From contig NZ_QLMC01000001.1 of assembly GCF_003259745.1 (NCBI RefSeq), positions 1,550,001 through 1,614,000 on the forward strand: a DNA stretch of 64,000 bases, read 5' to 3'. Below are positions 9,305 through 16,859 of the stretch, one piece after another (the first letter of the stretch is position 1; each line of letters starts with the position of its first letter). The position numbers and the translations under genes were made by a program. This DNA comes from Larkinella arboricola. GTDB taxonomy: Bacteria > Bacteroidota > Bacteroidia > Cytophagales > Spirosomataceae. The notes beneath the pieces are model-generated. The model saw nothing but the letters and a program-made list of their open reading frames with translations. It was not told the DNA's origin and did no database searches.

Positions 9305-9312
9305 CAAAACTA
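9305..9312 (-). promoter_or_regulatory. -7 promoter box for the DUF1801 gene
   Basis: On the minus strand this reads TAGTTTTG, an exact TAnnTTTG match about 20 nt before the ATG at 9286. A convincing TTTG at -33 is not present at 19-21 bp, where TATT occurs instead. The position supports the ATG at 9286 as the real start. Confidence 0.5.
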
Positions 9313-9417
9313 AACTTTATCCACAAAAAGTGCAATAATTGAGCCGGGTCTGGTCTTTTTGGATGAGACGGCAGGAGGAATAGGGTGCTTGACGCGAACA
9401 AACCTCCGTTCTCCGTC

Positions 9418-9777
9418 TTATTCATACTTAATTTCAATCAGACGCTTACCGTGCTGATTGGGCCTGTGGATCGACAGGGATTCGATAATTCGCCCCTTTC
9501 GGGACAACACCCGCTTGACATACTGAATATCGCTGGAGGGCTTGCCGTTGAGAAGGTACGTAACGGTTCCGGAAGGGTAGTTAAATAAATTAACGCTATC
9601 TTTTTGGGTGATCTGCGCTGTTCCATCTTTGTTGATATAATCATCAATTTCCCGGTCCTTCTGCCTGATCTGGTCATAGGAGGGAAGCAACTGCTTACCC
9701 TTTTGTGACTGGCTGAACGCCGGGCAGTAGGTAAGCACGAAAGCAAACAGGAGGGCAAAAACGATACACGCTTTCAT
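9418..9777 (-). CDS. Small secreted protein of unknown function
   Basis: A 119-residue protein with a clear signal peptide (1-22, AFVLTYCPAFSQ). The mature part is polar, with a central YPSGTVTYLLNGKPSSDIQYVKRVLSRKG region and a C-terminal strand ending RLIEIKYE. The look is of a single small beta domain of about 95 residues. I do not recognise the family. It is monocistronic, with 131 bp to the DUF1801 start and about 96 bp to fahA, and there is no functional clue from either neighbour. Confidence 0.65.
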   Translation of the reverse strand: MKACIVFALLFAFVLTYCPAFSQSQKGKQLLPSYDQIRQKDREIDDYINKDGTAQITQKDSVNLFNYPSGTVTYLLNGKPSSDIQYVKRVLSRKGRIIESLSIHRPNQHGKRLIEIKYE

Positions 9778-9873
9778 AACCGCAGGGGTTTAGTCGTGAA
9801 CGCTTAAAGTAACGATAAATAGTTGAAGCACCAAGAGTTGGGCCGGGGAGTTATGAACACACCGCGTAGTTTC

Positions 9874-11052
9874 CTACGAAATAACCGTACCGCGAACCTC
9901 TCCAAAATCAATTTGCCGGTTTCCCGCCCAGCCGCGCAGGATTACCGTGTCGCCGTAGTGCAGAAAGCTGCGGGTTGAACCGTCGGGCAGCACCAGCGGA
10001 CGGCTACCGTTCCAGCTCTGTTCGAGCAGCGAACCGCAACTGTCGTCGGTGGGGCCGGAGATGGTGCCGGTTGCCAGCACATCGCCCACGTTCAGGTTAC
10101 AGCCGTTGACGGTATGGTGGGCAATGAGTTGGGCCACACTCCAATACAGATGCCGTGCGTTGGTCCGGCTGATGATAATTTCCTCCTGATTCGCAGGTTG
10201 CAGAACGACTTCCAGCTCAATGTCAAAGTGTGATCGCGCGGTTGACCGGAGGTAGGGCAGGGGAGTCGGTTCCTGCGTTGGGCCGTCGGTGCGGAAGGGG
10301 GCGAGGGCTTCGAGCGGAACCACCCAGGGCGAGATGGACGACGCAAAATTTTTGCCCAGAAACGGCCCCAGCGGCTGGTACTCCCAGCGTTGAATATCGC
10401 GCGCCGACCAGTCGTTGAACAGCACAAAACCGAATACGTGCGATTCGGCTTCGTCAACCGGCACCGGTTCGCCCAATGCTGACGGTTTGCCGATCACAAT
10501 GCCCAGTTCCAGCTCGAAATCCAGCGCCTGAGTCGGGCCGAAAACGGGTTGCTGATCCGGGTCCAAAAACTGGCCACTGGGCCGTTTAACCGGGGTGCCG
10601 GAAACGACAATGGACGACGCCCGCCCGTGGTAGGCCACCGGCAGGTGTTTCCAGTTGGGTAATAACGGCTCGGTCTGCGGACGAAACATCCGGCCCACGT
10701 TGCTGGCGTGTTCCTGGCTGGCGTAAAAATCCGTGTAATCGCCAATCCGGATGGGAAGATGAAGTGTGGCCGTGGCTGCTGGAACCCGTACCTGATCCGC
10801 AAAGGCATCGAGTGGTTTTTCGGGATGGGCCAGCAACTCAAGCAGCCGCTGGCGAATAGCCCGGTGAACGGGTTTGCCCAATTCCATAAATGGATTCAGC
10901 ACCGGCTGGTCAAAAACCGTCTGATCGAACGTCAGGTCGTCGAAAAAGCCCAGCCGCCCGACCGCGCCCAGATCGAGAATCTGGTCGTCAATCCGGACGC
11001 CCACGCGGGGGGCCGAACCGTCGGTGCTGAAGATGCCGTACGGAAGGGTCAT
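9874..11052 (-). CDS. fahA: Fumarylacetoacetase
   Basis: A 392-residue enzyme for the last step of tyrosine/homogentisate breakdown, hydrolysing fumarylacetoacetate to fumarate and acetoacetate. An N-terminal beta domain (1-115, opening MTLPYGIFSTDG) precedes the FAH catalytic domain. Family signatures are DYTDFYASQEHASNVG with the metal-binding Asp, YHGRASSIVVSGTP, the ELGIVIG strand and NDWSARDIQRWEYQPLGPFL. The ATG overlaps the marR stop as ATGA (11052-11049), so the two genes are translationally coupled. The upstream genes of the pathway, hmgA, hppD and phhA, follow on the same strand at higher coordinates. Confidence 0.95.
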   Translation of the reverse strand: MTLPYGIFSTDGSAPRVGVRIDDQILDLGAVGRLGFFDDLTFDQTVFDQPVLNPFMELGKPVHRAIRQRLLELLAHPEKPLDAFADQVRVPAATATLHLPIRIGDYTDFYASQEHASNVGRMFRPQTEPLLPNWKHLPVAYHGRASSIVVSGTPVKRPSGQFLDPDQQPVFGPTQALDFELELGIVIGKPSALGEPVPVDEAESHVFGFVLFNDWSARDIQRWEYQPLGPFLGKNFASSISPWVVPLEALAPFRTDGPTQEPTPLPYLRSTARSHFDIELEVVLQPANQEEIIISRTNARHLYWSVAQLIAHHTVNGCNLNVGDVLATGTISGPTDDSCGSLLEQSWNGSRPLVLPDGSTRSFLHYGDTVILRGWAGNRQIDFGEVRGTVIS

Positions 11053-11486
11053 TCATTAAAATTGTGGTAGATCGAATCCATGATGCGCACAAAATGCTGG
11101 TAATCTTCTTCGCTGAGGTCACCCCAGCCCTTCCGCCGGACTTCCACTACGCTGGGCAATACCTCGTCGTATTTGCGCTGTCCTTCGGGGGTCAGAAAAA
11201 TCAGGAATTTCCGGCGGTCGTCTTCGGCCATCCGACGTTCGGTCAGTCCTTTTTTGCAGAGCAGATCAATCATCCGGGTAACGGTCGGCGCATCTTTCGT
11301 GGTCAGTTCCGACAGGATATTCTGGCTAATACCGGGATTGCGAAACAGGTGGTCGATGAGCACCCACTGATCGACCGTCAGATCGAATCCGGCTTCGTTG
11401 AATCGCTTCTGAAGCACATTCCGGATTCTCTTGATGGTGGTGTCGATCTTGAAAAAATAAGCCCGTTTATCGGAGGGGTGCGTCAT
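11049..11486 (-). CDS. MarR family transcriptional regulator of the tyrosine catabolic cluster
   Basis: A 145-residue winged-helix regulator. The N-terminal helix (DTTIKRIRNVLQKRF) leads to the MarR HTH (WVLIDHLFRNPGISQNIL, then TKDAPTVTRMIDLLCKKGLTERR as recognition helix) and the wing (AEDDRRKFLIFLTPEG), with a C-terminal dimer helix. It is coupled to fahA by a 4-bp overlap. A TAnnTTTG promoter box lies upstream at 11553-11560, and an imperfect palindrome TTAACATTGTCAA sits between that box and the ATG. A related sequence also occurs upstream of hmgA. I infer control of the aromatic amino acid pathway and of itself, probably released by a pathway intermediate. Confidence 0.9.
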   Translation of the reverse strand: MTHPSDKRAYFFKIDTTIKRIRNVLQKRFNEAGFDLTVDQWVLIDHLFRNPGISQNILSELTTKDAPTVTRMIDLLCKKGLTERRMAEDDRRKFLIFLTPEGQRKYDEVLPSVVEVRRKGWGDLSEEDYQHFVRIMDSIYHNFNE

Positions 11487-11500
11487 GCGTCAGTTAGCGG

Positions 11501-11513
11501 TTAACATTGTCAA
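11501..11513. promoter_or_regulatory. Candidate MarR operator upstream of marR
   Basis: The imperfect 13-bp palindrome TTAACATTGTCAA (ACAnTGT core) lies 15 nt before the marR ATG and downstream of the -7 box, where bound protein would block transcription. The 10-mer ACAATGTTAA within it recurs upstream of hmgA at 14786-14795. Confidence 0.4.
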
Positions 11514-11552
11514 TTTCATCATACGGCCGAGCAATAGGATGAAAACCAACCA

Positions 11553-11560
11553 CAAATTTA
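11553..11560 (-). promoter_or_regulatory. -7 promoter box for marR-fahA
   Basis: Minus-strand TAAATTTG is an exact TAnnTTTG match. A GTTG at about 20 bp spacing, inside the 3' end of phhA, could be the -33 element. This suggests that marR-fahA has its own promoter besides read-through from hmgA-hppD-phhA. Confidence 0.5.
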
Positions 11561-11567
11561 GTCCAAA

Positions 11568-12293
11568 CTAGGTGACTAACAACGCTTCCAGCTTTTCTTC
11601 AATTTCCGGGATTGAGTGGTACAACTGCTCGTAGGACTCAATTACAAAATACCGGTCCTGATAATGGTCGATCACGTAGGGCGTTTTGAGCAGCTTCCCG
11701 ACTTCGTACGGAATCCGGTCGGGGCGCTGGCTCGACAGGCTGTAGGTGGTTTCGCCCGGCGACGACAGAATACCGCCCCCGTAAATCCGCAGGCCGTTGC
11801 TCTCCTGAATCAGCCCGAACTCAACGGTATACCAGTAAAGCCGTGCAATCATCTCAATGGCTTCCGGGTGGTCAACGTGCGTCAGCGCAATTCGGCTCAG
11901 GGCCGCCAGAAAATCGCAAAACGGCTGGTTTGACAGCATCGGTACGTGACCGAACGTATCGTGAAACATATCCGGTTCCTCCAGATAATCGAGTTGTTCA
12001 CGCTTGCGGAGCCAGGTCGTCGCCGGAAAATTGCGGTTGGCCATGAGTTCGAAAAATTCCCGGTTCGAAATCAGACCGGGTACCGCCGAAACCCGCCAGT
12101 TGGTAAGCCGTTGCAGCCGCGGGTTCAGGTCGCGCTCAAAGTCCGGGATGTGATCGGCTACAAAACCGACCTTATCAATACCGTCGAGGTAATCCTGACT
12201 GGCCTTCCCCGGCAGTTGCGCCATCTGCCGGTCAAACAGTAACCGCCAGACGGCCTGGTCGTCGGCGGTATAGGTGTGGTATGCCTGGGTCAT
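11568..12293 (-). CDS. phhA: Phenylalanine-4-hydroxylase
   Basis: A 241-residue bacterial monomer-type aromatic amino acid hydroxylase that converts phenylalanine to tyrosine with tetrahydrobiopterin and O2. The non-haem iron triad is visible as H111 and H116 in FHDTFGHVPML and E158 in YWYTVEFGL. The conserved pterin and substrate region LYGGGILSSPGE-like (here IYGGGILSSPGETTYSL) is intact. There is no N-terminal ACT domain, as expected in bacteria. It feeds tyrosine into the pathway encoded by the neighbouring genes. The 110-bp gap to hppD is filled by an inverted array of octamer repeats. Confidence 0.95.
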   Translation of the reverse strand: MTQAYHTYTADDQAVWRLLFDRQMAQLPGKASQDYLDGIDKVGFVADHIPDFERDLNPRLQRLTNWRVSAVPGLISNREFFELMANRNFPATTWLRKREQLDYLEEPDMFHDTFGHVPMLSNQPFCDFLAALSRIALTHVDHPEAIEMIARLYWYTVEFGLIQESNGLRIYGGGILSSPGETTYSLSSQRPDRIPYEVGKLLKTPYVIDHYQDRYFVIESYEQLYHSIPEIEEKLEALLVT

Positions 12294-12305
12294 GGTTCAA
12301 TGAGA

Positions 12306-12394
12306 GAATGAGCGAATGAGTGATTGAGTGAATATGATCGAAGATCCTGCTTTTATTGCGGTAGCTATTCACTCATTCTATCATTCGCTCATTC
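12306..12394. repeat. Intergenic inverted array of 8-bp repeats between hppD and phhA
   Basis: The left arm (12306-12334) is built of GAATGAGC, GAATGAGT and GATTGAGT followed by GAATA, a period of 8 bp. The right arm (12366-12394) is its inverted counterpart with units like ATTCACTC and ATTCGCTC. The 29-nt arms differ at 3 positions and are separated by 31 bp. In mRNA this would be a long A/U-G hairpin between the stop of hppD and the start of phhA. It lacks the T-tract of an ordinary terminator. Confidence 0.8.
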
Positions 12395-12403
12395 AAAATT
12401 AAT

Positions 12404-13540
12404 TTAAAGCGTTCCTCGTAATTCCTGTTCGTGTTCGATCGCTTCGAAGAGGGCTTTGAAGTTGCCTTTGCCGAAGGATTTGGCGCCTTTTCGCTGGATG
12501 ATCTCGAAAAACAGCGTCGGGCGCGGACCGATGGGCTTCGTAAAAATCTGGAGCAGGTAGCCTTCGTCGTCGCGGTCGACCAGAATGCCGAGCGAGCGCA
12601 GGGCGGCCATTTCCTCGTCGATCTGCCCAACCCGGTCGAGCAGATCGTCGTAGTAGGCGTCGGGTACTTTCAGAAACTCGACGTTGCGGCTTTTCAGCTC
12701 CGTGACGGTTTTCACAATATCGTCAGTCTCGACGGCGATGTGCTGAATACCGGGACCGCCGTAAAAATCCAGGTATTCTTCCACCTGAGACTTCTTTTTG
12801 CCCTCCGCCGGTTCGTTGATCGGGAATTTGATGCGTCCGTTGCCGTTGCTCATCACCTTGCTCATCAGGGCCGTATAGTCGGTAGAAATGTCTTTGTCGT
12901 CGAAGGAAATCAGTTGCCGCAAACCCATGACACTGGCGTAAAAGTTTACCCAGGTGTTCATCTCGTTCCAGCCCACATTGCCAACCATGTGATCGACGTG
13001 TTTCAGGCCGACCTCCTGCGGGCGGTGTTCGGGTTCCCAGCGTTTGTAACCGGGTAGAAAAACGCCGTGATACCGGCTCCGTTCGACAAAAATATGAACC
13101 GTATCGCCGTAGGTATGAATGCCCGACCGCACCACAAAACCGTCGGCGTCCTCTTCGCGCGTGGGGGGCATGAACGGTTTGGCGCCCCGTTGTGTCGTTT
13201 CTTCGTAGGCTTTCGTGGCATCATCGACCCACAGGGCCACCACCCGAACCCCATCGCCGTGCTGGTCGATGTGCTGGCCGATGTCGGTGCCGCCGTGCAG
13301 GGGCGAGGTCAGCACCAGCCGGATTTTTCCCTGAACAACCACGTACGATTCGCGGTCGCGCCAGCCGGTTTCCAGCCCTGCGTGGGCCAGCGGCTGAAAA
13401 CCAAACGCCGTCTGAAAGTAGTGTGCTGATTGCAGGGCGTTTGCAACGTACAACTCAATATAATCCGTGCCATTCAGCGGCAGGAAATCGGTTTCGGCGT
13501 AGGCCGTTTGGTTTGATTCGGTTATTTCCAGCGTGTCCAT
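12404..13540 (-). CDS. hppD: 4-hydroxyphenylpyruvate dioxygenase
   Basis: A 378-residue two-domain vicinal-oxygen-chelate enzyme that turns 4-hydroxyphenylpyruvate into homogentisate. Iron ligands are visible as H184 in HVDHMVGNV, H267 in GIQHIAVETDDI and E346 in LFFEIIQRKG. The C-terminal gating region NFKALFEAIEHEQELRGTL is complete. Its start lies 14 bp after the hmgA stop, so the two are one transcription unit. The tyrosine aminotransferase that would supply its substrate is not in the window. Confidence 0.96.
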   Translation of the reverse strand: MDTLEITESNQTAYAETDFLPLNGTDYIELYVANALQSAHYFQTAFGFQPLAHAGLETGWRDRESYVVVQGKIRLVLTSPLHGGTDIGQHIDQHGDGVRVVALWVDDATKAYEETTQRGAKPFMPPTREEDADGFVVRSGIHTYGDTVHIFVERSRYHGVFLPGYKRWEPEHRPQEVGLKHVDHMVGNVGWNEMNTWVNFYASVMGLRQLISFDDKDISTDYTALMSKVMSNGNGRIKFPINEPAEGKKKSQVEEYLDFYGGPGIQHIAVETDDIVKTVTELKSRNVEFLKVPDAYYDDLLDRVGQIDEEMAALRSLGILVDRDDEGYLLQIFTKPIGPRPTLFFEIIQRKGAKSFGKGNFKALFEAIEHEQELRGTL

Positions 13541-13554
13541 AGTTGTTGATGCGT

Positions 13555-14733
13555 TTAGTCAAGCCAGGATTGATAATAGGTGCCATCATCGAGTTGCATA
13601 GCGGCTTCGGTCAGCATCAGGGGCCGGAAGGTATCGACCATCACGGCGTATTCCTGCGTTTCTTTTTTGCCGATGCTGCGTTCCATCGCGCCCGGATGCG
13701 GGCCGTGCGGAATCCCGCCCGGATGGAGCGTGATGTGGCCCGGTGCAATGTCGTTGCGGCTCATAAAATCACCATCTACGTAGTAAATCACTTCGTCGGA
13801 GTCGATGTTGGAATGGTTGTACGGGGCCGGAATCGCTTTCGGGTGGTAATCGTACAGCCGGGGGCAAAACGAACACACCACAAAGGCGTCGGTCTGGAAC
13901 GTCTGGTGTACCGGGGGCGGCTGGTGGACGCGGCCCGTAATCGGTTCAAAGTTGAAAATCGAAAAACCGTACGGGAAATTATACCCGTCCCAGCCCACCA
14001 CATCGAACGGATGGGTGGCATACACCAGCGAGTGCAGCGCACCCTGTTTTTTGATTCTGATCAGAAAATCACCGGTTTCGTCGTGGGTTTCGAGGTCCTG
14101 CGGGCGTTTGATGTCGCGCTCGCAAAAGGGCGAATGTTCAAGCAACTGCCCAAACTGGTTGCGGTACCGTTTGGGCGTGTAAATCGGCGAATGCGATTCC
14201 AGGTACAACAGACGGGGCTGCGTCTCGGCGTCGAACTCGATCTGGTAGATCATGCCGCGCGGAATGATCAGGTAATCGCCGTATTCGAACGGGATGGTAC
14301 CCAGCAGTGTACGCAGCCGCCCCGAACCCCGGTGGATGAACAGCAGTTCGTCAGCGTCGGCATTTTTATAAAAATAATCGGTTGGCGAGCGGGTTGGAGC
14401 CGCCAAACCCAGAATGACATCCTTGTTGATCAGCAGCGGAACCCGGCTTTCGAGCCAATCACCCGGCGACGGTTCCAGCTTAAAACCCAGCAGTTTACGT
14501 GAGAGCATGTTTTTCTCAACGGCCACAGCGGGCGTGGCATCCACGCTTTCCAGCACGGCTTTTACCTGGGTGGGCCGGTGGATGTGGTAGAGCAGCGACG
14601 ACATGCCCTCAAACCCGATTGTGCCGAACAACTGCTCGTAGTACAGACCGGCTTTACCGTCGGGGCCGGGCGGTTTTTCAAACTGGGTATGCCGCTTCGG
14701 CGGTATCTGACCGAGTGTATGATAAAATGGCAT
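13555..14733 (-). CDS. hmgA: Homogentisate 1,2-dioxygenase
   Basis: The ATG at 14733 (MPFYHTLGQIPPKRHTQF) is chosen; the frame extends 29 codons upstream, but that part is AT-rich and unlike the family. The 392-residue enzyme opens the homogentisate ring to maleylacetoacetate. Recognisable parts are the N-terminal GTIGFEGMSSLLYHIHRPT segment, the cupin-like core, and the iron-binding C-terminal region HPGGIPHGPHPGAMER. It is the first gene of the minus-strand cluster. The 240-bp divergent gap to 14974 contains a candidate MarR operator and a 15-bp direct repeat. Confidence 0.95.
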   Translation of the reverse strand: MPFYHTLGQIPPKRHTQFEKPPGPDGKAGLYYEQLFGTIGFEGMSSLLYHIHRPTQVKAVLESVDATPAVAVEKNMLSRKLLGFKLEPSPGDWLESRVPLLINKDVILGLAAPTRSPTDYFYKNADADELLFIHRGSGRLRTLLGTIPFEYGDYLIIPRGMIYQIEFDAETQPRLLYLESHSPIYTPKRYRNQFGQLLEHSPFCERDIKRPQDLETHDETGDFLIRIKKQGALHSLVYATHPFDVVGWDGYNFPYGFSIFNFEPITGRVHQPPPVHQTFQTDAFVVCSFCPRLYDYHPKAIPAPYNHSNIDSDEVIYYVDGDFMSRNDIAPGHITLHPGGIPHGPHPGAMERSIGKKETQEYAVMVDTFRPLMLTEAAMQLDDGTYYQSWLD

Positions 14734-14756
14734 GGCGTTGATGAATAACCGGTAAA

Positions 14757-14786
14757 TGATTGCTTTACTAACTATTGTTTTACTTA
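14757..14786. repeat. 15-bp direct repeat upstream of hmgA
   Basis: Plus-strand units ATTGCTTTACTAACT (about 14757-14771) and ATTGTTTTACTTACA (about 14772-14786, to within a base or two) match at 12 of 15 positions. They lie next to each other about 25-50 nt before the hmgA start. They may be a regulator site or a chance duplication in AT-rich DNA. Confidence 0.4.
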
Positions 14787-14795
14787 CAATGTTAA
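14783..14795. promoter_or_regulatory. Candidate MarR operator upstream of hmgA
   Basis: CTTACAATGTTAA on the plus strand shares the 10-mer ACAATGTTAA and the ACAnTGT core with the site before marR (11501-11513). It sits about 50 nt upstream of the hmgA ATG, a suitable place for repression of hmgA-hppD-phhA. Confidence 0.35.
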
Positions 14796-14917
14796 AAAAA
14801 AGTACTATTTTTTTGAACAATTTATAGAATAAATTTTCTTATAAACTGATTTTGTGGATTTCTATCCTGTAATAGTCATTTAATGGGGCGTCTTGTCGAC
14901 TCCAATCAGCATTTGTT

Positions 14918-14925
14918 TATTTTTG
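14918..14925 (+). promoter_or_regulatory. -7 promoter box for the nucleotidyltransferase gene
   Basis: TATTTTTG matches TAnnTTTG and lies 48 nt before the ATG at 14974. A CTTG about 22 bp upstream could be the -33 element. Confidence 0.4.
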
Positions 14926-14973
14926 CCCGCACTTAGTCCATCTATTCACAGAATTTTCAACTGAGAAAACCTG

Positions 14974-15885
14974 ATGCAACCCACGCTTCTGATTTTGGCC
15001 GCCGGTATTGGCAGCCGCTACGGTGGAATCAAACAACTGGACCAATTCGGTCCGAACGGCGAGACAATCATTGATTACTCTTTATATGATGCCATCCGCG
15101 CTGGTTTTGGCAAAGTCGTGTTCATTATTCGGGAGGAGCTGCGGAAGGATTTTGAGGAGATTTTTCTGCCCAAGCTAGCCGGTAAAATAGATGTTGATTT
15201 TGCGATTCAGGCACTGGACTCGTATGTGCCGGAGGGTGTAGGGCCGGTTCAGCGGACGAAGCCCTGGGGCACGGGTCATGCCATGCTGTGTGCCTGGAAA
15301 CACACCGATACGCCGTTTGCCATCATCAACGCCGATGATTTTTACGGACAGGAAGCGTTTCAGATTCTGGCCCATTTTCTGGTAAACGATACCCACGACG
15401 ATCTACACGCGCTGGTGGGCTATGAAATCCAGAACACGCTTTCGGACTACGGTTCGGTGTCGCGGGGTGTTTGCGAACTGAATTCGGACGAAACGCTGGC
15501 GTCGGTGGTGGAGCGGACCAAGATTTACCGGTTGAACGAAGGAGAAAATGCCGGACAAATTGTATTCGAAGAGGCTGATGGGTTAACACCACTGGCACCC
15601 GAGACACCGGTATCGATGAACTTCTGGGGATTTAAGCCCGCCGTGTTCCCGATGGTTCAGGAGCAATTTGCGGATTACGCCCGCGCCAATTATAATTCGC
15701 CCAAAGCCGAATTTTACATCCCAACCATCATGACCAATTTAATCGAGCGCAACCAGGGCCGGTGTAAGGTTTTCCGAAGCCGTTCGGAGTGGTTTGGGGT
15801 GACTTATCCGGAAGATAAACCGTTGGTTCAGGCTTCGCTGAAACGCCTGCACGATGCCGGACGGTATCCTGAAAAATTATGGTGA
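14974..15885 (+). CDS. Sugar-phosphate nucleotidyltransferase family protein
   Basis: A 303-residue protein with the NTP_transferase Rossmann-like fold. The nucleotide-binding signature is near the N-terminus (LILAAGIGSRYGGIKQLDQFG, of the GxGxR...K type), and the metal-binding segment is IINADDFYG. It should transfer a nucleotidyl group to a sugar 1-phosphate or similar, but it lacks the left-handed beta-helix of GlmU, and the motifs do not identify the sugar. Proteins of this subtype are common in Bacteroidota and sometimes sit near envelope polysaccharide genes. Here it stands alone, bounded by a 20-bp-arm terminator at 15998-16042. Confidence 0.8.
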   Translation: MQPTLLILAAGIGSRYGGIKQLDQFGPNGETIIDYSLYDAIRAGFGKVVFIIREELRKDFEEIFLPKLAGKIDVDFAIQALDSYVPEGVGPVQRTKPWGTGHAMLCAWKHTDTPFAIINADDFYGQEAFQILAHFLVNDTHDDLHALVGYEIQNTLSDYGSVSRGVCELNSDETLASVVERTKIYRLNEGENAGQIVFEEADGLTPLAPETPVSMNFWGFKPAVFPMVQEQFADYARANYNSPKAEFYIPTIMTNLIERNQGRCKVFRSRSEWFGVTYPEDKPLVQASLKRLHDAGRYPEKLW

Positions 15886-15997
15886 TGTGGTAAGATTTGC
15901 TGTCTGTTTTGTAAAACCAGCTTTGTTTTGCGGGTTAAAAAAGCAAAATAGACTTCAATTGAGATTAAATACGATAATTTTTGACCTAGAAATAAAG

Positions 15998-16042
15998 TAA
16001 TGAAAAAAGCCCAAACCGGGCTGGTTTGGGCTTTTTTCATTA
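15998..16042. terminator. Strong bidirectional hairpin terminator
   Basis: Perfect 20-nt arms (15998-16017 and 16023-16042) with a 5-nt loop contain AAAAAAGCCCAAACC and its complement. It ends the nucleotidyltransferase transcript. The rest of 15886-16324 is AT-rich and contains no gene that I can support, only the promoter of the next gene. Confidence 0.9.
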
Positions 16043-16204
16043 CCACAGGATTTGATTGTACTATTTTATAAAACGTGGTATTTATTGGAGAAAATAAACA
16101 TTTCACTTTTTAAAGTATTAGTAGTAAGCAACCGTAAATGATTGAACTTTTTTAAGTTTAAGATTGAAATAATAAACAACTTTTTGAGAATTAATATTTG
16201 GGTA

Positions 16205-16235
16205 ATTGACTTGTATTCAGGAGTGTATAAATTTG
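16205..16235 (+). promoter_or_regulatory. Promoter for the secreted protein at 16325
   Basis: ATTG (16205-16208), then 19 bp, then TAAATTTG (16228-16235), is a near-ideal Bacteroidota -33/-7 pair. Transcription would start around 16242, giving a leader of about 80 nt. Confidence 0.55.
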
Positions 16236-16324
16236 TATCAACAAAGCAGTCGACCAGAGTTTAGTAGGGTAAGCATTTTGTTTATTGTACTATAACGAGT
16301 CTGAATACAACCTTAAGAAAGAAT

Positions 16325-16723
16325 ATGAAAACTGTTAAAAATAATCTGTTATTAAGCTTAGCACTGTTGGCCACCACGTCGTTTGTAGCCATTGCTCCTT
16401 CTGCTAACGCCCGCGTTCTGGACGGCCCGAAAGCCGAAACGAAAGCGGCTCCGGTAACCATCCGGGAAGTCGGTAACCTGAAATTCAAAGTGTCGGTTAA
16501 TCAACCTGTTAATGAAAAAATCATTGTATCAATCGCCGATGATTCAAACAACCGGTTGTACAATGGCATACTGAGCAAGAAAGACCAGTCAGGTCGTTTA
16601 TTTGACCTTTCACAACTGGCCGACGGTCGGTATGTAATCGAAGTATCTTACGGCAAAGAGCGTGTTTCTCAGTCGTTCGCTATCCAAACGCAAGTAAGCC
16701 GTGTAGTTCTGGCGCGGAACTAA
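16325..16723 (+). CDS. Small secreted beta-sandwich-like protein of unknown function
   Basis: A 132-residue protein with a signal peptide (1-29, SANA-R). The mature part alternates beta-strand-like segments (GNLKFKVSVNQ, KIIVSIADDSNN, LFDLSQLADGRYVIEVSYG) and resembles the Ig-like or C-terminal sorting-type domains widespread in Cytophagales (the D-G-R-Y-x-I-E-V strand is typical), but here it is the whole protein. Function is unknown. It has a good promoter, an AT-rich leader and a perfect 24-bp-arm terminator, so it is probably a well-expressed single-gene unit. Confidence 0.7.
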   Translation: MKTVKNNLLLSLALLATTSFVAIAPSANARVLDGPKAETKAAPVTIREVGNLKFKVSVNQPVNEKIIVSIADDSNNRLYNGILSKKDQSGRLFDLSQLADGRYVIEVSYGKERVSQSFAIQTQVSRVVLARN

Positions 16724-16771
16724 TCCCTCGGGTGCTGCCGCGATAGCCCGCTAATTCTAGTCCACTTTGTC

Positions 16772-16820
16772 AATAAACAAAAAGGGGCAAGTTCTTAGAA
16801 CTTGCCCCTTTTTGTTTATT
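16772..16820. terminator. Perfect bidirectional terminator
   Basis: The 24-nt arms (16772-16795 and 16797-16820) are perfectly complementary around one central base, with AAAAAGGGGCAAGTTC in the left arm and T-rich ends on both strands. It serves the secreted-protein gene (plus) and the convergent ligase gene (minus). Confidence 0.9.
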
Positions 16821-16859
16821 AAATGATGATTGGAGTGCGAAAGCTCATGCGTCATTCCA

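Noticed and set aside
13543-14502. Plus-strand open frame (319 codons) opposite hmgA
   Set aside because: Antisense to a dioxygenase with intact iron-ligand motifs; no domain in the plus-strand translation.
15828-16106. Minus-strand open frame of 92 codons over the terminator region
   Set aside because: It runs through the perfect terminator hairpin and AT-rich DNA, and its composition is noncoding-like.
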